DNA from: Ficedula albicollis
Lineage: Eukaryota > Chordata > Aves > Passeriformes > Muscicapidae
Direction: 5' to 3'
Length of the DNA stretch: 64,000 nt
NCBI RefSeq assembly: GCF_000247815.1
Contig: NC_021675.1
Coordinates: 62,550,462-62,614,461, forward strand
The notes under the pieces were generated by a model. The model had not been told where the DNA came from, searched no databases, and worked only from the letters and a program-made list of their open reading frames with translations. Positions 22,148 through 37,700 of this stretch are shown here, piece by piece (position 1 is the stretch's first letter; the number at the start of each line of letters is the position of its first letter). The translations under genes and the position numbers were made by a program.

Positions 22148-25100
22148 CTGCAATAAAAAAGAAAAAAGAAGTGTTACTGAAGTTTCATGGCAAGTATCAG
22201 AAATCTTTGAGCTCCACTTAGCATTTGCAGTGTTAGCTACTTTTATCATCTTATTAATAACAGAAAATATTAGACAGGAACATCTAAAGAAGCCAGCTGT
22301 TATTTCTCACAGTTGTTTTTTTCCCCAGCATAAAATTCACCCCAGGCCTTTTAACCACTGCTGTCCAGGGATTTGATCCCACAAATATTTACTGGAAGAA
22401 GCATTTTTTGTTGTGGTAACTACACTGCTCCCAAAAGTCCTTAGATGGGCAGAGACAATTAGTTGGTACTTGTGACAAGGCAGATAGCTAAAACTGACCT
22501 GCAAAAACTGGAAAACAATATGAATCAAAACAATACCTCATGCAATTTAATTTGCTATAGTGTTTGGAGATCCATGGCATTAAAATGTTTTGTCAGTAAG
22601 CGACTATAAAAACTTTCCCTGTCAGTGACTTCTGACTGTCCCAGAAACAAAAGGATGTTCAGAATGTTTGCAACAAGCTAGAACTTAACTTCCAGTAAGT
22701 AAGAACTCCTCACCACCTCTTCCTATATTGTATATCAGATTTTCAAGGACAATTAATATTCTAGTGAAATGATGAAGTGTATGTGCTTATCTACCCTAAA
22801 CTTCTCAACTCTGATCATAAATGACCTCAAGGCATCTAACACCTCATTAAATCCAAGTACTGACCACTTCCCAAACAGCTACTCCAATGCTTGAACCTTG
22901 ACACTCAGCTGAGTGAAGTCTGGAGTATAAATTATTTTTAGGTTTAAGTTTGCATTGATTTTCTAATGACTAACAGAAAGTATTTTTATTTTAGTTTGGC
23001 CAATCTTTTCTTGGTCGTTGAAAGTATCCTTAAACCATTAGGAAACCTTCTAAATAGTTAAAAAATACTCTCTTCATTTGTACTGCTCATTAAAAAGCTA
23101 GGAAAGAATGCCCTACAGTATCTACAACTTCTTCAAGGTCAGAAACACACCAAAGAAGAAAAGCATAAATATATACACAATTCAAGCAAACAGCCACCTC
23201 TTCATAGCTTGTGTTTTTCAGCCTTGGCAACAAACACTCCCATTCTTCTTCACAATCCACAAAAAACCTTTAGTATTATCTTCTCCTTTCTTTCTCCCTT
23301 TCACTGCAGGCTCTCACACTGCTGCTAGCACTCTCTGAAGAACTTGTTACAAACTGTTGTGGCCTCACCATTCCCCCCACCAGGAGAGGATCTGATCCGG
23401 TCTTTGACAAGTATTCTGGGACTTTCAAAGTCTAAACTAACCTCTACTGACATCATTCCCCTGGTGCTAGTTCAGATAAACAAATACCCTTCTCATGAAA
23501 AAGATTTTTAAAATGGAAAAACACTGACACTTCTTGCTTAACTACAAAAATGCTTCTGGATCTGTGAGGAACAATAACATAATTAAAAGATATCCAAGCA
23601 TCTCCCTTTAATAGCTTTGTTTCAGGTATCAAAACCAGTTCTGGTTACAATCCTTTAGTGGAGTTTAGGACATCTCTTCTACTTTATTTTGCACATAAGT
23701 CTAGTGATCATGTTATGCATTCAGAAGCCATAACTTAATTAATGTTTGTAATTTAGACAATTTAATTTGCATTACTGAAATCTGGTTTATAAATGTGATT
23801 GCTTCTAATTTCTTAGTCACATCAGTGTATAGTACAGTTAATGAATAAACAACTTCAATGTCATTTCTCAAAGAATGAAGAAAAGGATGACTCAAAGTAA
23901 AGTAATTGTATCAGTTTACATATTATACAGAAAAAAATCCGAAGTATTTTCAAAATATCTATATTTTAGGAATGGTCATTTACTTTGTCAGCTTTCATTA
24001 CCTAGGTTCAAACACAAAGTACAATTCTCCATGGTTTTGCAAGGCATGAAGCAAAATTAATAGGATTTTCATGATAGCAGGAAGAATATTCATTCTACTT
24101 CTGTCAAAAACTGAGAAGTTAAAGATTGTAAAATATAATTTTAAAGGGACAATGGTTCAATTTCATAGAAAAGCTCAACCATTAATGGACTCAGAGTTTT
24201 ATCTCAATCCATTTAGCATAAGTTAATGCAGTGAAATTTCTACACATCACGTGTTGGTTTCTCGTGTTTATTTTAAATGTTTTGTTTACTGCACATTACA
24301 TTACATGTATCAGCATCCTAAAGTCTCTCCAAGCAAGGCTTTACTAATTTTTATGTTACAACATTTTAGGAAAGCACCTATAGGAGGAATATATTTTACA
24401 TTACAGAGTCACTAAATATACCTATGGTGTTCCAAGCATTATCCATTTATTTCTGCAGATCCAGAATAAAATATAATTTAAGAACATTTCTTTCAATTTA
24501 TCTGTGTAATTAAGTCCACCTAATTCAGTAAAACCTAGAAACTAAAGCTTGTAATTACTGTGTAAGAATTCACAGTAATATGTTCAAACTACATTTGTGA
24601 GTGCTTAGAAATCTCAGTATAAACCTGTCAGAAATTGCATGCAGTCCACATTTTCAGACAAAGAAGTTTCTTTTCTAAACTGTTCAGCTGAAACTTGTCT
24701 AGATTTGTCTTTGAAAGGCATAAGTTGCAAGACCAGATTTTTTTAAATACTATGATGATCTCATTTTAAAAATACACTTTATGTTGGGGGCTGTTTTTCA
24801 TTCTTCAGCACTCATGTTTCCCACCACTGGAGGCTCTTCAGGACAAAATTTTATCTATATACATAAAAAAGTTTGATTATTTGATGAAATTTAACACTAC
24901 ACACATATTAAGAACCACCTATTGAAAAACATATGTATCAGAAAGCTGTAAAATTGAACAGCTTCTGTAGGTAATCACTTCTGAAACAGGAAGAAGGACA
25001 GAGCACAGCTGTGCCAGTTAGGGCTAATGTGATGATTTTAAAATAATATTTAAGTTTCCAAATCACAGAACATATATGTTGTGAATGTACATATGAGCTA

Positions 25101-28100
25101 TCATCCAGAGATAAAATCCAACTGTATGAAACCATCAAATCTTTCACAGCCAGATAAGAACTGAAATTGGTTCTTCAAATTACCCCAGTTAACAAATTGA
25201 TTTAGGAAAAAGCCCATGGTATATGCCAGGAGTCTGATGGGTAACAAATTACCAAAATTTAAAAAGTAAATCTAATTTAGGAAAGCTAAAATGCTTTCCA
25301 GTATATCTCTTCATGGGAGCTCTGCTTGCTCATCCAGCTGGATTAGCAGCTGAGTTACACAGACACCAACACACACCCCGCAGTGTTGGGAGATGCAACT
25401 CTGCTCCAGGGACTTCAGGGCAGGATCTCGATCTCTGTGATTTGAAAGAGAAGAGAAGCTCAGTGCCAGGGCCAGCAAGCTGAAGAGTGGCTTCCCAGTT
25501 ACCATACAGCACAAAAGATGCTCTAGGTCTCTCTAAACTGGCAAATGTTTCAGCATATATTTCATAGCATAAAGTTCTAAATAAGAGAAAACATGTTACA
25601 TTTCCCTTTGCATCATCTCTCTTTGCTAGGTGGAAAAACCAGAAGGGCCTGTGAGCTTTTGATGTTGTGTTCAGGATCTGCTAGCAACAAATCTAAAATA
25701 GTTTAAGCTTACAATAATTATAAGGGAGAAAACCACTTTGTGAGTACCTCACTTTTTTTCCAGAAGTAGACAACATGTACCTTGCACCAACAACAAGGTG
25801 TAAAGGGAGAGAGGGCATAGAGGAGAATAATTCATAAGGCTGAAAGTTCATAAGGTTGGAACAGGCTGTATCTTTTAGCTTTCATGGCCCATATTCTGCT
25901 AGATGTGTGCACCTCTGCATGAAGCTTGTCTGATGACATCTTTCAGGTGACAGAAACTCTTACCCACTTAGCTCCATCTTACATGTTCCATTTTACATGG
26001 ATCAGGTCCCAGAGAAGTGTCCAATTCTGCCATAACAACATTGTGCAGAAAACAAAAAAATACCCTACCTATAGCCCAGATACTATATTGAACAAATAAA
26101 TCCATGTGTACAACTACCCAGGTAACACAATACAAAAATGTCCTTTTTCTCCACCACAAGATTTATCACTCAAATCAAAGTCATGCTCAAATACTGGAGC
26201 AGAACAAAGGGATAGAGGGGGATTCTGGCAGGGGTGACACATACTGGGAAATGCCAGGCCTTAGCAATAAAATGGAGCAACATGAAATCATCTGTGCCAT
26301 TACAGTGGGGGTGAGTGCCTTCCTGAGTCAAAAAGACATCTCTGTTTCCCACTCCTCCTGAGACACAGAGTAAAATCTGTAAGGAGAGCGAAGACTTATT
26401 TCTCTCTCCTGTTCTAACAATGACAGAATCACAGACTAAACAGAAACATCTATTCTTTTCCTGGGCATCCAGAAAGATTCAGAATAAAAGGGATTAAAAA
26501 TAACCTCTCTGTTGCCTTTCCAAAGCACACTTTTTTGCAATACAGGCATCGACTTCTTGCTGCATCCAAAGAAGTCTCTGAGTGCTGCCAGAATCTGTTA
26601 CTTACCCAGTACAACATCACTTTACACACTATTTTATAAAGTCCCTGTAAATAAGCCTTTCAGGTTAGAACAGCACACCTAGCTCCACCAATCTTCTAAA
26701 CTAATTTTCTCATATGGTTTCAGTATAGAGGATAAGGCTAGGAAATCTATTGGGTTCTGAAGATTTACAGGCTGAATATAGAGAACTTTCACACATTCTG
26801 TCACTTATCTCAGGGAAAGCCTATCATTCAGTTGACCATTTGCTGGCATCTAGCCTTGTTCAAACTTCTTCTTAAATCACCTGAAGCAACTTCTCCTTTT
26901 GCCAAGGCATGAATTACGAGCAGATCCCAAGGTCTTCGGTTACGTTACTCCAGGATTTACATGATATGTATTTTTAAACATATTACAGATCAATATAATT
27001 CATGCCATGAAGTCCAGTGGTCTCTGGGAAGGGAGGGAGTTCATGCCTCAAAATATGGTATATACAGTTCTAAGATTTTAAATAAAAAATAAAGCCATAT
27101 TACTCATCAATTATTGCTAGTTTTTCCTTCTAATAATCTCAAATGTACTTCTCACCTAAAAAGTAGCATAACATTACAGGCTTTTTATCCCCATTTCAAA
27201 ATATTATTGCAATTAATTTCATGATTTAGAATTGTTTGAGAAGAGTGCCCCTTCAGAATGCCACTTAAACGAGGACTATTACACAATTTCACTTTTCAAT
27301 TCTCTGCCACCAAATTGCATTTCTAACAGTTAACAAAAAAGCATTCTATAAGTAAGAGTTCTGAAGAAAAGCATACTGTACAACCACTGTACAGTAACTT
27401 CACTGAATACATAGTATAATTTTGCCAAATATTTGAATCTATAAAAACATATGAAGAATAAATGATGTGACATTTGAAATTCCTTTAAGAAATAAATGTT
27501 CAACTTTTTACTCCAAACAAAACCAATCCTATCACATATAAACACAGTGCTTTAAGTGCCAAATCCATCCCTAAAATTATTCTTATAAAGATATATACAA
27601 GATATATATAACCTTTCCTAAAGATATAATATTGATATAATGGTACAGAAAGCATATACAAAATACATAGTCCATAATTAAATATTAAGCACGCATTATA
27701 AATATATTGGGTTTTTAGCTTTATACATATTGAGCATAGTTCATAAATACATATCAAAATCTCAGTATTAGTTTGTATAACAAAATTACTTTTCTCTGAG
27801 AATAAAACCCAATGTTTGCATTTACAAAGGAATTTTAACTCAAATACTTTAAAGTAAAAAAGCTTAAAGGCTAAGCAAAAAGCATTCTGAAGCTGATACC
27901 ATTCTTCTCTAATTTCTTGCCAATAACAATAGTCTATTCTAATTTCTCACTGCAACAATGCCTTGCTTTAGCTAAATATAATTCATATCACTTACCCGCT
28001 CCTCATAAGAAACAGCAGTTATTTTTCCTAGCAGTACTCTTCCTAAATTCATCTTCACTTAATATGGAAAAAGCATTTCCTTAACACGTCGGCTTCTCAA

Positions 28101-31100
28101 AGATTAAACTAAAAAATTCAACGCTGCTCCATGCCTGTACATGCCAGTAAAGTTTAAAGGCATTTCGTATGAAGTTCTATTTTACTCCCTTTATGTTACC
28201 AATAGCAACAGGCCAATGCAGGAAGCTGTGGTTCGTCAGGGATTCAGATCAGATCTCAATTATCTCTCACCAGAAAAGCTCAATCATTTTATATAAATCA
28301 TGCTGATTGTATTTGAGAACGTTTCCTATAACAAATCAGGAAAATAAAATGATGCTGAACCGTATGGTAGTCCTGTATTCAATAAAGCAGATTTCCAAGA
28401 CAGTTTCCAAAAAAACACTAGTTAATCACCCTAACATTAGTTAGAGAAACATTTACATAGTAAATCACTATTTTCAGAGGTTTACATAATGCAAGCCAGG
28501 ACAAAATAGGACTTCAAATAGTCCATTCTGCTTCACTTTTCAGTGCTTAACACTATAAACTGCACAAAAAAATCCCCAATACAAGGAGACTTGGCACATT
28601 TCATTAAACCTACGAGTAGCCTCTTGTCACTAAAAACAAAATTCTTCTTTCAGAACCCAACTGCTATTCTGCCCTTCCTCCCTCACAACCTGAACCTGTG
28701 CTCAGCTGATGTCAAGAGAGTTCTGTGCACAGAGCCTCAGGAACAGAGAGCAAAACAGGCTCCTTGCAATGAAGAGGGAAGTGCAATTCACTTGCCTGTG
28801 ACAGCGGTGTCTTCAAGAGACTCTATATGGAAAGTGCAGCATTTCAGGAAGTTTGCTGCTGTCCACAGCAGTGACAGTACCTCAATCACTCACTGCTGTT
28901 ATTTTTAAAGCAATCAGAACACAACTTTCTGCCAAAAATAAACACCAGAATTGCAATCTGGGAGTGATTATTGGGCATTTTTATGCCAGTGGGATGTCCT
29001 TAAGCCCTAGGTGGACGTGCTAATAGTCATTTAGGAAAGAGGAACTTTCATCCTTGTTCAGTGCAGCATGTGGAACCCCCCACATGCATACAGTTCCTAG
29101 GCTGAGCCCCTAACATACAACCAATCCTGTGAAAAAGGCATATGTTACTTGGAACTTACAGAGAGAAAATAAGGAAAGAGAAGAGCCTTTACTCAATATT
29201 TCATGATGAGACTGACTTGCTACAGCCAGTATGTACAAGCCTGCATAACTTCCCATTTTGCATTTAGGATGAAGAAACTTGGTTAACAGAAAAACTCAAT
29301 CTTCTCAATTTCATTTAGAGTAATCAGGAAAGAAATTTAATTCACATGCAGATGAAGCCTATTCTACCTAGAATTTTAGAGGCATAAGCCAATTGCTGTG
29401 ATGGACAGTTAATTTTTTGATTGATTACTTGCTTATTTAGGCACACCACTGCAGTTCTGAATGTTCCTACAAGCATTTAGTACCATGACAAAATGCAATG
29501 GAAATAAATGGGTGGGTCAACAGGAAGAAATGTGTTTTAAAAATTACAAATTACACCCTCCATTATTCTAAGATTTCAGAAGCAAGTGCCCTATGGTACT
29601 CGCACAGAACAGTTTTATTGTGTGTGGATAAGTATTCAAAATGTGCAACTCTATAAAGAAAAAAAATGCCAGAGCTATTTAAATACTGCATTTTGTTTGA
29701 CACTAAACCAAGTGGGATGCAGAACATATTTTCACTGTCAATACTTTAACCAAATAGCAACAATATTACAAATAATCAGGTGTATAATAATCCTTAAAAT
29801 GGGTGAGTAAAAAATCACAAATGGATCAGAAATGCTTGAAGAACTTTTCTGTGATGGGGTAACACAAAACAGGATTTTTATCAATAGCACTTACACTTAA
29901 CACCCAACCGAAATCCTCTAGGAATCACCTAGAAAGACCAAAAGTACTCGTACAATTTAAACAGGTGAGAATGTTGCCCACAGGAAGGAATAAGAGGAAA
30001 GATAACCTCACTTGCAGCAGTGGGAGGTAGCTACAAGACCAGCAGCTCACTGGAGCAACTGCAGTGAACATTGCTGGGAACACTGTGGGTGGGCAATGTT
30101 TTACACATCCTAGGCACTCACACTCAGCATTGTAAACCTAATAATCCCTTCCTTTAAACAGACAGTAAAAATTGTTGATTTTGTTTCACTGAACTAAGCA
30201 TTACACGTCCATGTTTTTTCCATGCAGCGACTCTACTAACACTGAAAAATAAGCTCTAGCAATTAGCCAGCAGCAGTTAATGATCATGGCTATGAAGTGT
30301 CATGTGGCACTGAAAGCCCTTTAAAAAATTCATATCCTTCTACATTTTCACAGCTTATTTCAGAAGCTACAGATATAAAATCTTGTGATTTTGTGCAGCA
30401 TATCTGTAAATCAGGCAGGCAACTCAGAGGTCAAAGGTCAAAAGCAGAAGGAATGCTAATTTGCAAAGCTATTAATGGAAAGTGTTAAAATATGGTAGAA
30501 CAGCTTTAAAAGCCTTATTCAGATACACCAAAGACAACATTTGTAAACCCACATCCATCTGCTCAGGAGCTAAACTGTGGGAAGGGGTAGCGACCCCAGA
30601 TAAGGTTGATCTGTTTTTCTCTCCAACCCTCCCTCCACTTCCTGCTCATATTTGCTTTTGTGCATTTGTTTTCAGAGCAGAAAAAGTTGAAGAGAAAGAC
30701 AGAATGACAGGGAGCCAGGATAAGTTTTAACTTGTCAAAAAGATTAATAGTATTTATTATATGCCTGACTCCTAGAAGAAGAAAGCACACACAAAAACCA
30801 CCAGGCAACCAGAAAGAGACAATCTCCTGGACCAGCTCCTCATCACACAGAGCCCTAAACTAAATGAGACATTGGCAGAATGCACCACCAAAAATCTTAA
30901 AACTCAAAGTATTGGTTTTTTTTAATGTCATAATAAATTAACAACTACTTGCATGATAGCCACATGTTAAGAATGAGATTTAGCTCACTGACCCCAGCTA
31001 CTGAAAGAAAAGGCAGGAGCATCAAAAAGCCTACACATAAATTAAGAAAACTCTGCCATAAAATAAAATAATTTTTCCCCTAATCCTCCAGATTTTCTGT

Positions 31101-31492
31101 AATCTGTCCGAATATATTTTTGTCAATAATTTGTCAGCTACTTAACAATAAACAGACCCCATATGTGCTACTGACGAGAAGGGGAAAGATTCATTTACAG
31201 CACTGTGGATTCCCTCTATGAATTTTGAAATAATAGTTGTCCCTATTCCAATGCAATATTAACAAAAAATATTTTGAAGCCAAACTAGCAGGAACTTGCT
31301 GGTGTATAAAGAAGTGAAGTACAAGCTGCCTTGTCAGGCTCAGAGCCTTCCCCTACAGTAAATCCCTGAAGCAAAGGGACGATGCAAGCGACTGTTCCGA
31401 GTGCCCTCTGCTGTCTGTCACACTGCTCAGACTCCTGTGCACCTTCTCAAGTGCTCAGTTCAAGGTTTGCCATCCAGAAATCTGCTCTAAAA

Positions 31493-31506
31493 ATATATAT
31501 ATATAT
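31493..31506. repeat. AT microsatellite
   Basis: Seven AT units in an AT-rich intron. Confidence 0.8.
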
Positions 31507-34439
31507 CTGGTTCTATGAGCCATATTGTAAAGTTTGAAAAATATTTCTACAGGACTGCAAAATGAAAACTGAAAAAATAAACTTTTGCAAAAAAGTTTGC
31601 GAACAATTCCTGGTTTTGTTTTCCCCTTCCGCTGATCAACATCTTAAAACAACTGAATTCTCTCCATTAATAAAAACATGCAGAAACAGCATAACTTGCA
31701 CACTCAGATGGAAGGTAACTTGTAGTCCAACAGTAAACTAAAATTAAAATGCATATTAAAGGATATGATTACATGACAGATCACTAAAACACTGAAACAC
31801 TTCTGTATATCCTGCTAATAATGTAACCCCTAAAATGAATAGATTTTGAAGAAATCAAAATAAAAGCGAACACGAATACTATTATATTTTAAGTATATAT
31901 ATTATAATGCATATAATATCTTCCCATGCTTTGCAATTATTTATTTCCCTCCTGATTTTAAAATATGAAAATTTTGCTGCCATACTTTTAGCATTTAAGA
32001 CAATTTTATTCTGAGATATGTAGACTTAAATATCATAATGACTATAATGTCAAAATTTGATAATACAGCTAGGATGCTTACTTGGAAAATAAGTATTTTC
32101 TGAGCAACAAGAAGCCAAAACTAGTCTAAATCTCTACACCTCCGAAATTTTGTATTCTATAAATTCATTTATTTTCAGTTATTTTAATAACTCACAACAT
32201 CTGGATTCTGTTTTTGGATAAAAATCCAGCTGGAAGAAGAAAAATCCCTTTAGCTGCACAACTTTTAAAAAAGCACTGTAACAATTAAAAGGTAACATAT
32301 CTGTAACAACATTATTGTTTTACGGAAACATGTACAAGTATAATAAAAATTAGGTAAAAGTTTATAAAAAAACTGAGCAATATCTGTATATCTACAATAG
32401 TTATTTTAAAAACAATAAAATGCTGCAAAAGAATTTTAAACATAGAAATGGTGTATTCTTAATTCTATAACAGAGCTTATATAGTCAACTTAAATACTTA
32501 TACTTACGAACTTTGTCTCTTTAAAACCTCATTGAATCCTTAGAGGCATAATTTATCAAATTTCACTGCAAGATTTCTTAGCTCGGAAGACTACTCATTA
32601 AATCATATTCCTGTTTTCTGCTCGCTTTAGACAAACAAAACTTTATACTTACAGACACTTGACTATCAGTAAAAGTTTTCTCCATGTATAAATGGTTTAA
32701 TATCTCATTGTTAAGAAACAGTCCTTCAACTTTATTATGACGCTCTTTCTGAACACATATTTACTTCTTCCAGAGTCCAGTTAAAAAATGAGGCTTCTCT
32801 GTCTCTTGCCCTATCAACACCTCTCCCATTCTCCTCCCTCCCCAGCACATTCCCCGCCCTCACTACTGGTTCTGTATCTTCTCATCAAAAGGAACAGGCG
32901 GCTCTCAAAATGGGGTTTAGGCAGGTCCTGCGTAACAATAAAGCTTCTGGAAAGACAACAGCCCTGCTGAGGAATCTGCTAATGTAAAATGCATTCACTG
33001 AGGGCCTACAGGACTCTGTCGTAAAGGTTTGTCCAAACTTGTTTAAGCATTGAGTCAACATCGCTTTCTCATCCAAAGTATTCCCTTTTTTAATACATTC
33101 CCCTCTGATGAGCATATTACCTGAATGAACCGAGTCACCAATCTCTACTAAAAATAATTAAAATATAATCTAAAATACTTCAAAAAATACTGTTAAAACA
33201 TGTAAGACTCACAACAAACTTCTTGCTGTTTCTGGCATGTGTGTACATGTCTCAGTGTGATTACAATCACATGTATGCATATTGTGCAACCTATCTCATC
33301 CTACCAAAACTCTCCTGCTCCTGTGAGTAAGCAGAGCATTGGCATTTACAAGGATCATGTTCCAAGTGAAACATTACTCTCATAATTTTAAATACCACAC
33401 CTATACCCCAGACAGACCCACAATATCTGCATTTTCAGAAAAAAACTCATGCCCTTTCTGCCCAAAATCTTTAAATATCACCCTTCAGTAGTTCCTTTGT
33501 CCAGTGGGAAGTTGCTGATGGGCTTTTTACTGTACTTTTTAAGTTTTAGAAGTACTGATGAAATGTTTTAATGATTTAATAGTGAATAAAAAATGGCAGT
33601 AAGTAAATAGAAAGCATCTAGTAAAAGTTTAGCTGATTCCTTTTTCTTTCTTAAGTTTCACTGGAGAGATAAAAGCACAAGGACAGTGAAAATTAGGTGG
33701 TACAAACACCTACCCAAATCACAGCAGATAAAGCATGAGAGCGAATCAGAAACAAATTGCAGATGCTGTCAATTTGTGCTGCATATATTCTGTGATTATG
33801 CTCTAGAAATACCAATCCAGTTCATTCAATAAAGCCTTATTCCCTAAATCAACCAGGTCTCATCATAGAGCAAAAATCCTTTTTAGTTATTATTTTGTCA
33901 TGTGACAAGAAGACATTGCAGGTAACAGGAAGAGCAGTGAGGGAGGGCAGGGATGCAGAAGCACCAAACCAGTCAGGCAGTTCCTCATTCCCAATCGTCC
34001 CAGGAGCTGCCTGGACAATCTCAGCAGCAGCAGCTCTGGGCAGGGCAATGGCCAGAGCCATCTCCCACAGCACAAACAGAGAATGAGTGCTCCCAGTGCC
34101 CAGGGCAGGCACCCAGCACCAGCAGGGTGCAGCCAGCCAGCCCTTCCCAGCCCCTCACACCAAGGGAAAGGTGGCACAGCTCCCTGTGCCAAGGGGACAC
34201 CACAGTCAGGGAAAAGCACTGTCCACCCTCACGTCTCTGCAAATGGTCAGTTCACAACGTGGTTTATCAATCCCATGGTTCATCAAACCCAGTATTATGT
34301 TACCAGCAGTGGCCACACATGGAAGTCTACCAACAAGCAATACAGGGCAACACATGAGACACTCCCCTGATGACACTCTCCCAGACTCCAGGTATTTTTA
34401 GTTCAAGAGATTTCCTCAAACTGGTGACGCTTCTCTCCT

Positions 34440-34760
34440 TAATAACCCCCAGTGGCTCTCTTTTCCAAATACTTGTCCACTTTCCCTCCAGGACATGCAA
34501 ATTTCTTGCATCCACAGCACTCAGTGGTGAGGCATCCCACAGACCAACTCATCTCCCGATGAACAATCATGTTCTCCTGTTTGTTTTGCTCCTGGCTCCA
34601 GCTATCTTTAATTAATGGTGTCGACTTCTTGTCCCGAAGGAGAGTGTGCAATCAATCCCAACTACTTTTCCTATGCCACCCATGATTTTCCACTCTTTCT
34701 TACACCTTTCTAAATCTTTTCTTCTTCTAATATACCAGAACATTTTAAAATAAAGAGACC
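34440..34760. mobile_element. Possible ancient CR1/L3-like retroelement relic
   Basis: The order of short words (CTCTTTTCCAAATACTTGTCC, TTTGTTTTGCTCCTGGCTCC, ACTTCTTGTCCC, CTATGCCACCCATGATTTTC) resembles, from memory, an old interspersed repeat widespread in reptile and bird genomes. It is strongly diverged and I cannot name the family or give firm ends. Confidence 0.35.
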
Positions 34761-37700
34761 AGGTATGGAAAAACAAACCACAGTTGTATGCAATGGAATA
34801 ATTTATTTCTTCTGTAATAATCTGTAATACAGGATTTTGCTCCATTGCTACTCTACTGAGCTGTTGTTTACATGCAACTCTCCCTTGTAACTCAAAGGCC
34901 TCACTTCTGAGAGGAAACAGTCTGCTGAGAAACTTATATATCATTTATTATATGAAGCTAGAGCTATTTTTCCTCATTTCTATTACTTTACATGTATCTG
35001 CATACATTTTCATCTGCCATTTTGTTGCCCAGTCATTCCGTTTTATAAAAGCAGCCTGGTCTCATATTCAGAGACTGCTCTCATCCTTATTAGCTGCAGT
35101 AACTTTACCTCACTGCTCACCTTCTTGGAAAGAGCCTTAAAAGATGCCCTGGGATCAACAAATGTAAGAAACTGCAGCAAAGATCAGCCTTAAGCAGCAA
35201 ATAGTTCTGCATTTCAGAATCAGTGCAGTAAAAAGCAGCATTATTCTGCCTTAATGTCACATGCTTCAGATCCAGAAGAGGGAACAGCTTCAGTTCAAAG
35301 AGAATAAGCCAAATTTTTGAAGAGTGCTAGGTTAAGGAGAAAGACACCCCTGAGAGGTTGCCAGCCTAGTAAGAGCTCCTTTTGTGTGAGCATCAACAGT
35401 TCTGTCATTACTCAAGGAAATCAGAACCAAAATAACAGAGCCAATGCCAAAGCCCAGTATCTTACATTGCTGAACCAAGGAATTCAACCCCTCTGTAGCT
35501 TCAGCTGGTTACTTGAACTTGCTCACCCTGTCTGATCCTTGTAGCTCCACAAACTGCAGAGGTATCTACAGCCTGTGAATTCACCTGTGTCCCTTTAATC
35601 CCACATCTTAAGAATGGCAGTACTGGCTACTACAAGATTAATTTGGACAGAGTATATTTATCTCTAGTCCCTGAAAGCACATATTGTATCTCTGGTTCTG
35701 GTGGCAGAAATGGGCTTGTGCTGGAGAGCCAAGCCTGGGGCAGTAAGGCTCAGACAGCACTTGAGTGGCACGGTCAGACAAGGTCAGACATCTACTGATT
35801 GCCTTCTCAAGAAGAAATTTCTCTATACACTGCCAACTGCCTTTGCACATATGGGGACCTAATTTCCTAAGGAATTAATCCTAGGCAACACTGTTGGTTT
35901 CTTCTTAAGCACCACAGGATGGGGTGAGCACTGCCCATATGCACCTCACAAAAACAGCAAAGATGAGATCCAGCTCTCAGCACATTCTCTCACTACTCTA
36001 CTTTTTACATGCACATTTACATGGCAAATTCCTCCAAAATCTTAAGTAAAGAAAAGAACCCAAAAGCTAGGAGGGATGGTCATTTTACCAACTGCAGTAA
36101 CAGAAAACAAATCCCACTATTCTCTGTGTCTGGGGGGAAAAAAAGCAGAGTTTAACATTCTAGATTGTATGTAGGAATAAGTACCTCAAATTCACAATAA
36201 AGAGGTTGCACCCAACTGTATTGATTTGCTGACCAACCCACCTTTGTCAGATCCTTTAAAAAAACAGTGTGAGGAGAACAAGAACTTTCCATGAATAAGT
36301 CTTTAAGTGTAAACTTAAGAGCAGATAGTGAAAATATTTTTTAAATTATAGTATAGTATAGCAAAAGCCTAACAGTAATGCTAGAGCACAATCTGTGAAG
36401 AAAAATAAAATGCATACTACTAGCATGATGTTTCCTTATTCAAAGAGATAAAAATAAACTACCTGATAAGATCTCACTGCCAAAGTAAAAGCCTGAGGAT
36501 GATCCTCTAGAGCAAGCTGGAGAGTCTGAAATTCTTAACAGAGCAGTCTAGAGAAGCAAATGTGAAACCAAATGATGCTGGACAACATGACTGCACCCCT
36601 GCCTGTCCCCATGTCCTGGCAGTGTTTCACTCACCAGCCCAGGCTGTGGCAGCCCAGCAGGGGAACAGCTCCAGCCAGGACTGCAGCAGCCCAGGGTCTG
36701 AACAAAGCAGAAGAACGTCTGGCACAAACCACTGGATGTTTCCAAAGTCTTACTGATCAGCTCCATGACCAGATCAATAATTCAAGGTAAAACATCAGGT
36801 GTAATGTCATGACTGACTTACACTATTTACAGCTAGGCATCATGGCTCAGAAGAGGGTTTGAGCCAGTACAGTCAGGGAGTCTGAAATCACTAAGCACAC
36901 CTCTCACTGCTCCAGAAGTGACCCCTAGTGCCAAGGGAAGAGAGAAACAAGAAGCTCACCTGTGGGCACAGGTCCATGAAGTTTCCAACACAGTGGAGCA
37001 CTCAGACTTCAGAACATCCATATATGAGACTAGATTAAGCCTTTAGGAACTCATTATCAGCATACTAAAAATACAGTGCTGCCTTTTGCATACAAAAATG
37101 GAGGTTTTCTCATGCATGCACTGCTATTTCACAATTGGCCTTTCCTCTCCCTTTTATGAAAGCTGACAGCAAAACTGCCAATTGGTTGGTTATATTTTAG
37201 ATAAAAATTTGGACAAAATACTGCCAAAGATGCAGTACTTAAAGGCAGTACACAGTAGAACGTATTTATTTTAAACTAATTGGTGAAATCTAAGACAAAA
37301 CTATACATTCTTTAAAAATTTTGAATTCACTGTTATTAGCTGAGAATGAAGAGGCCTCTTGATTAAATCGGGTATTTATACTCGCCCTAGTGGTGGCATT
37401 GTGGCCATGGTGATGATCTATGAACATCAATAAAGCAACCTCTGCAGGGAGAGTTAATACTTTTTATTAGATCATATGAGAGGGTGGGAAAAGTTTGGGG
37501 TATGTTTAGATCTTGTCTGATTGTCCTAGTATACTAGTTGGTCTAATATAAGCTATTATCTCCCTGTGTAAGCTTTGTCTGAATATTTAAATCAGTCAAA
37601 CAAAAACAGGTACCCATTTAAAAACTCCTTATTAAATCAAATGAGCATTTAGGGGGAGTTTTGCCACCCACAGATGCCAAAGCTAATATCCAGCAGAGAC

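Noticed and set aside
37380..37520. Possible C/D box snoRNA (GTGATGAT motif)
   Set aside because: No CTGA D box with a closing terminal stem at a suitable distance; a C-box-like word alone is common.
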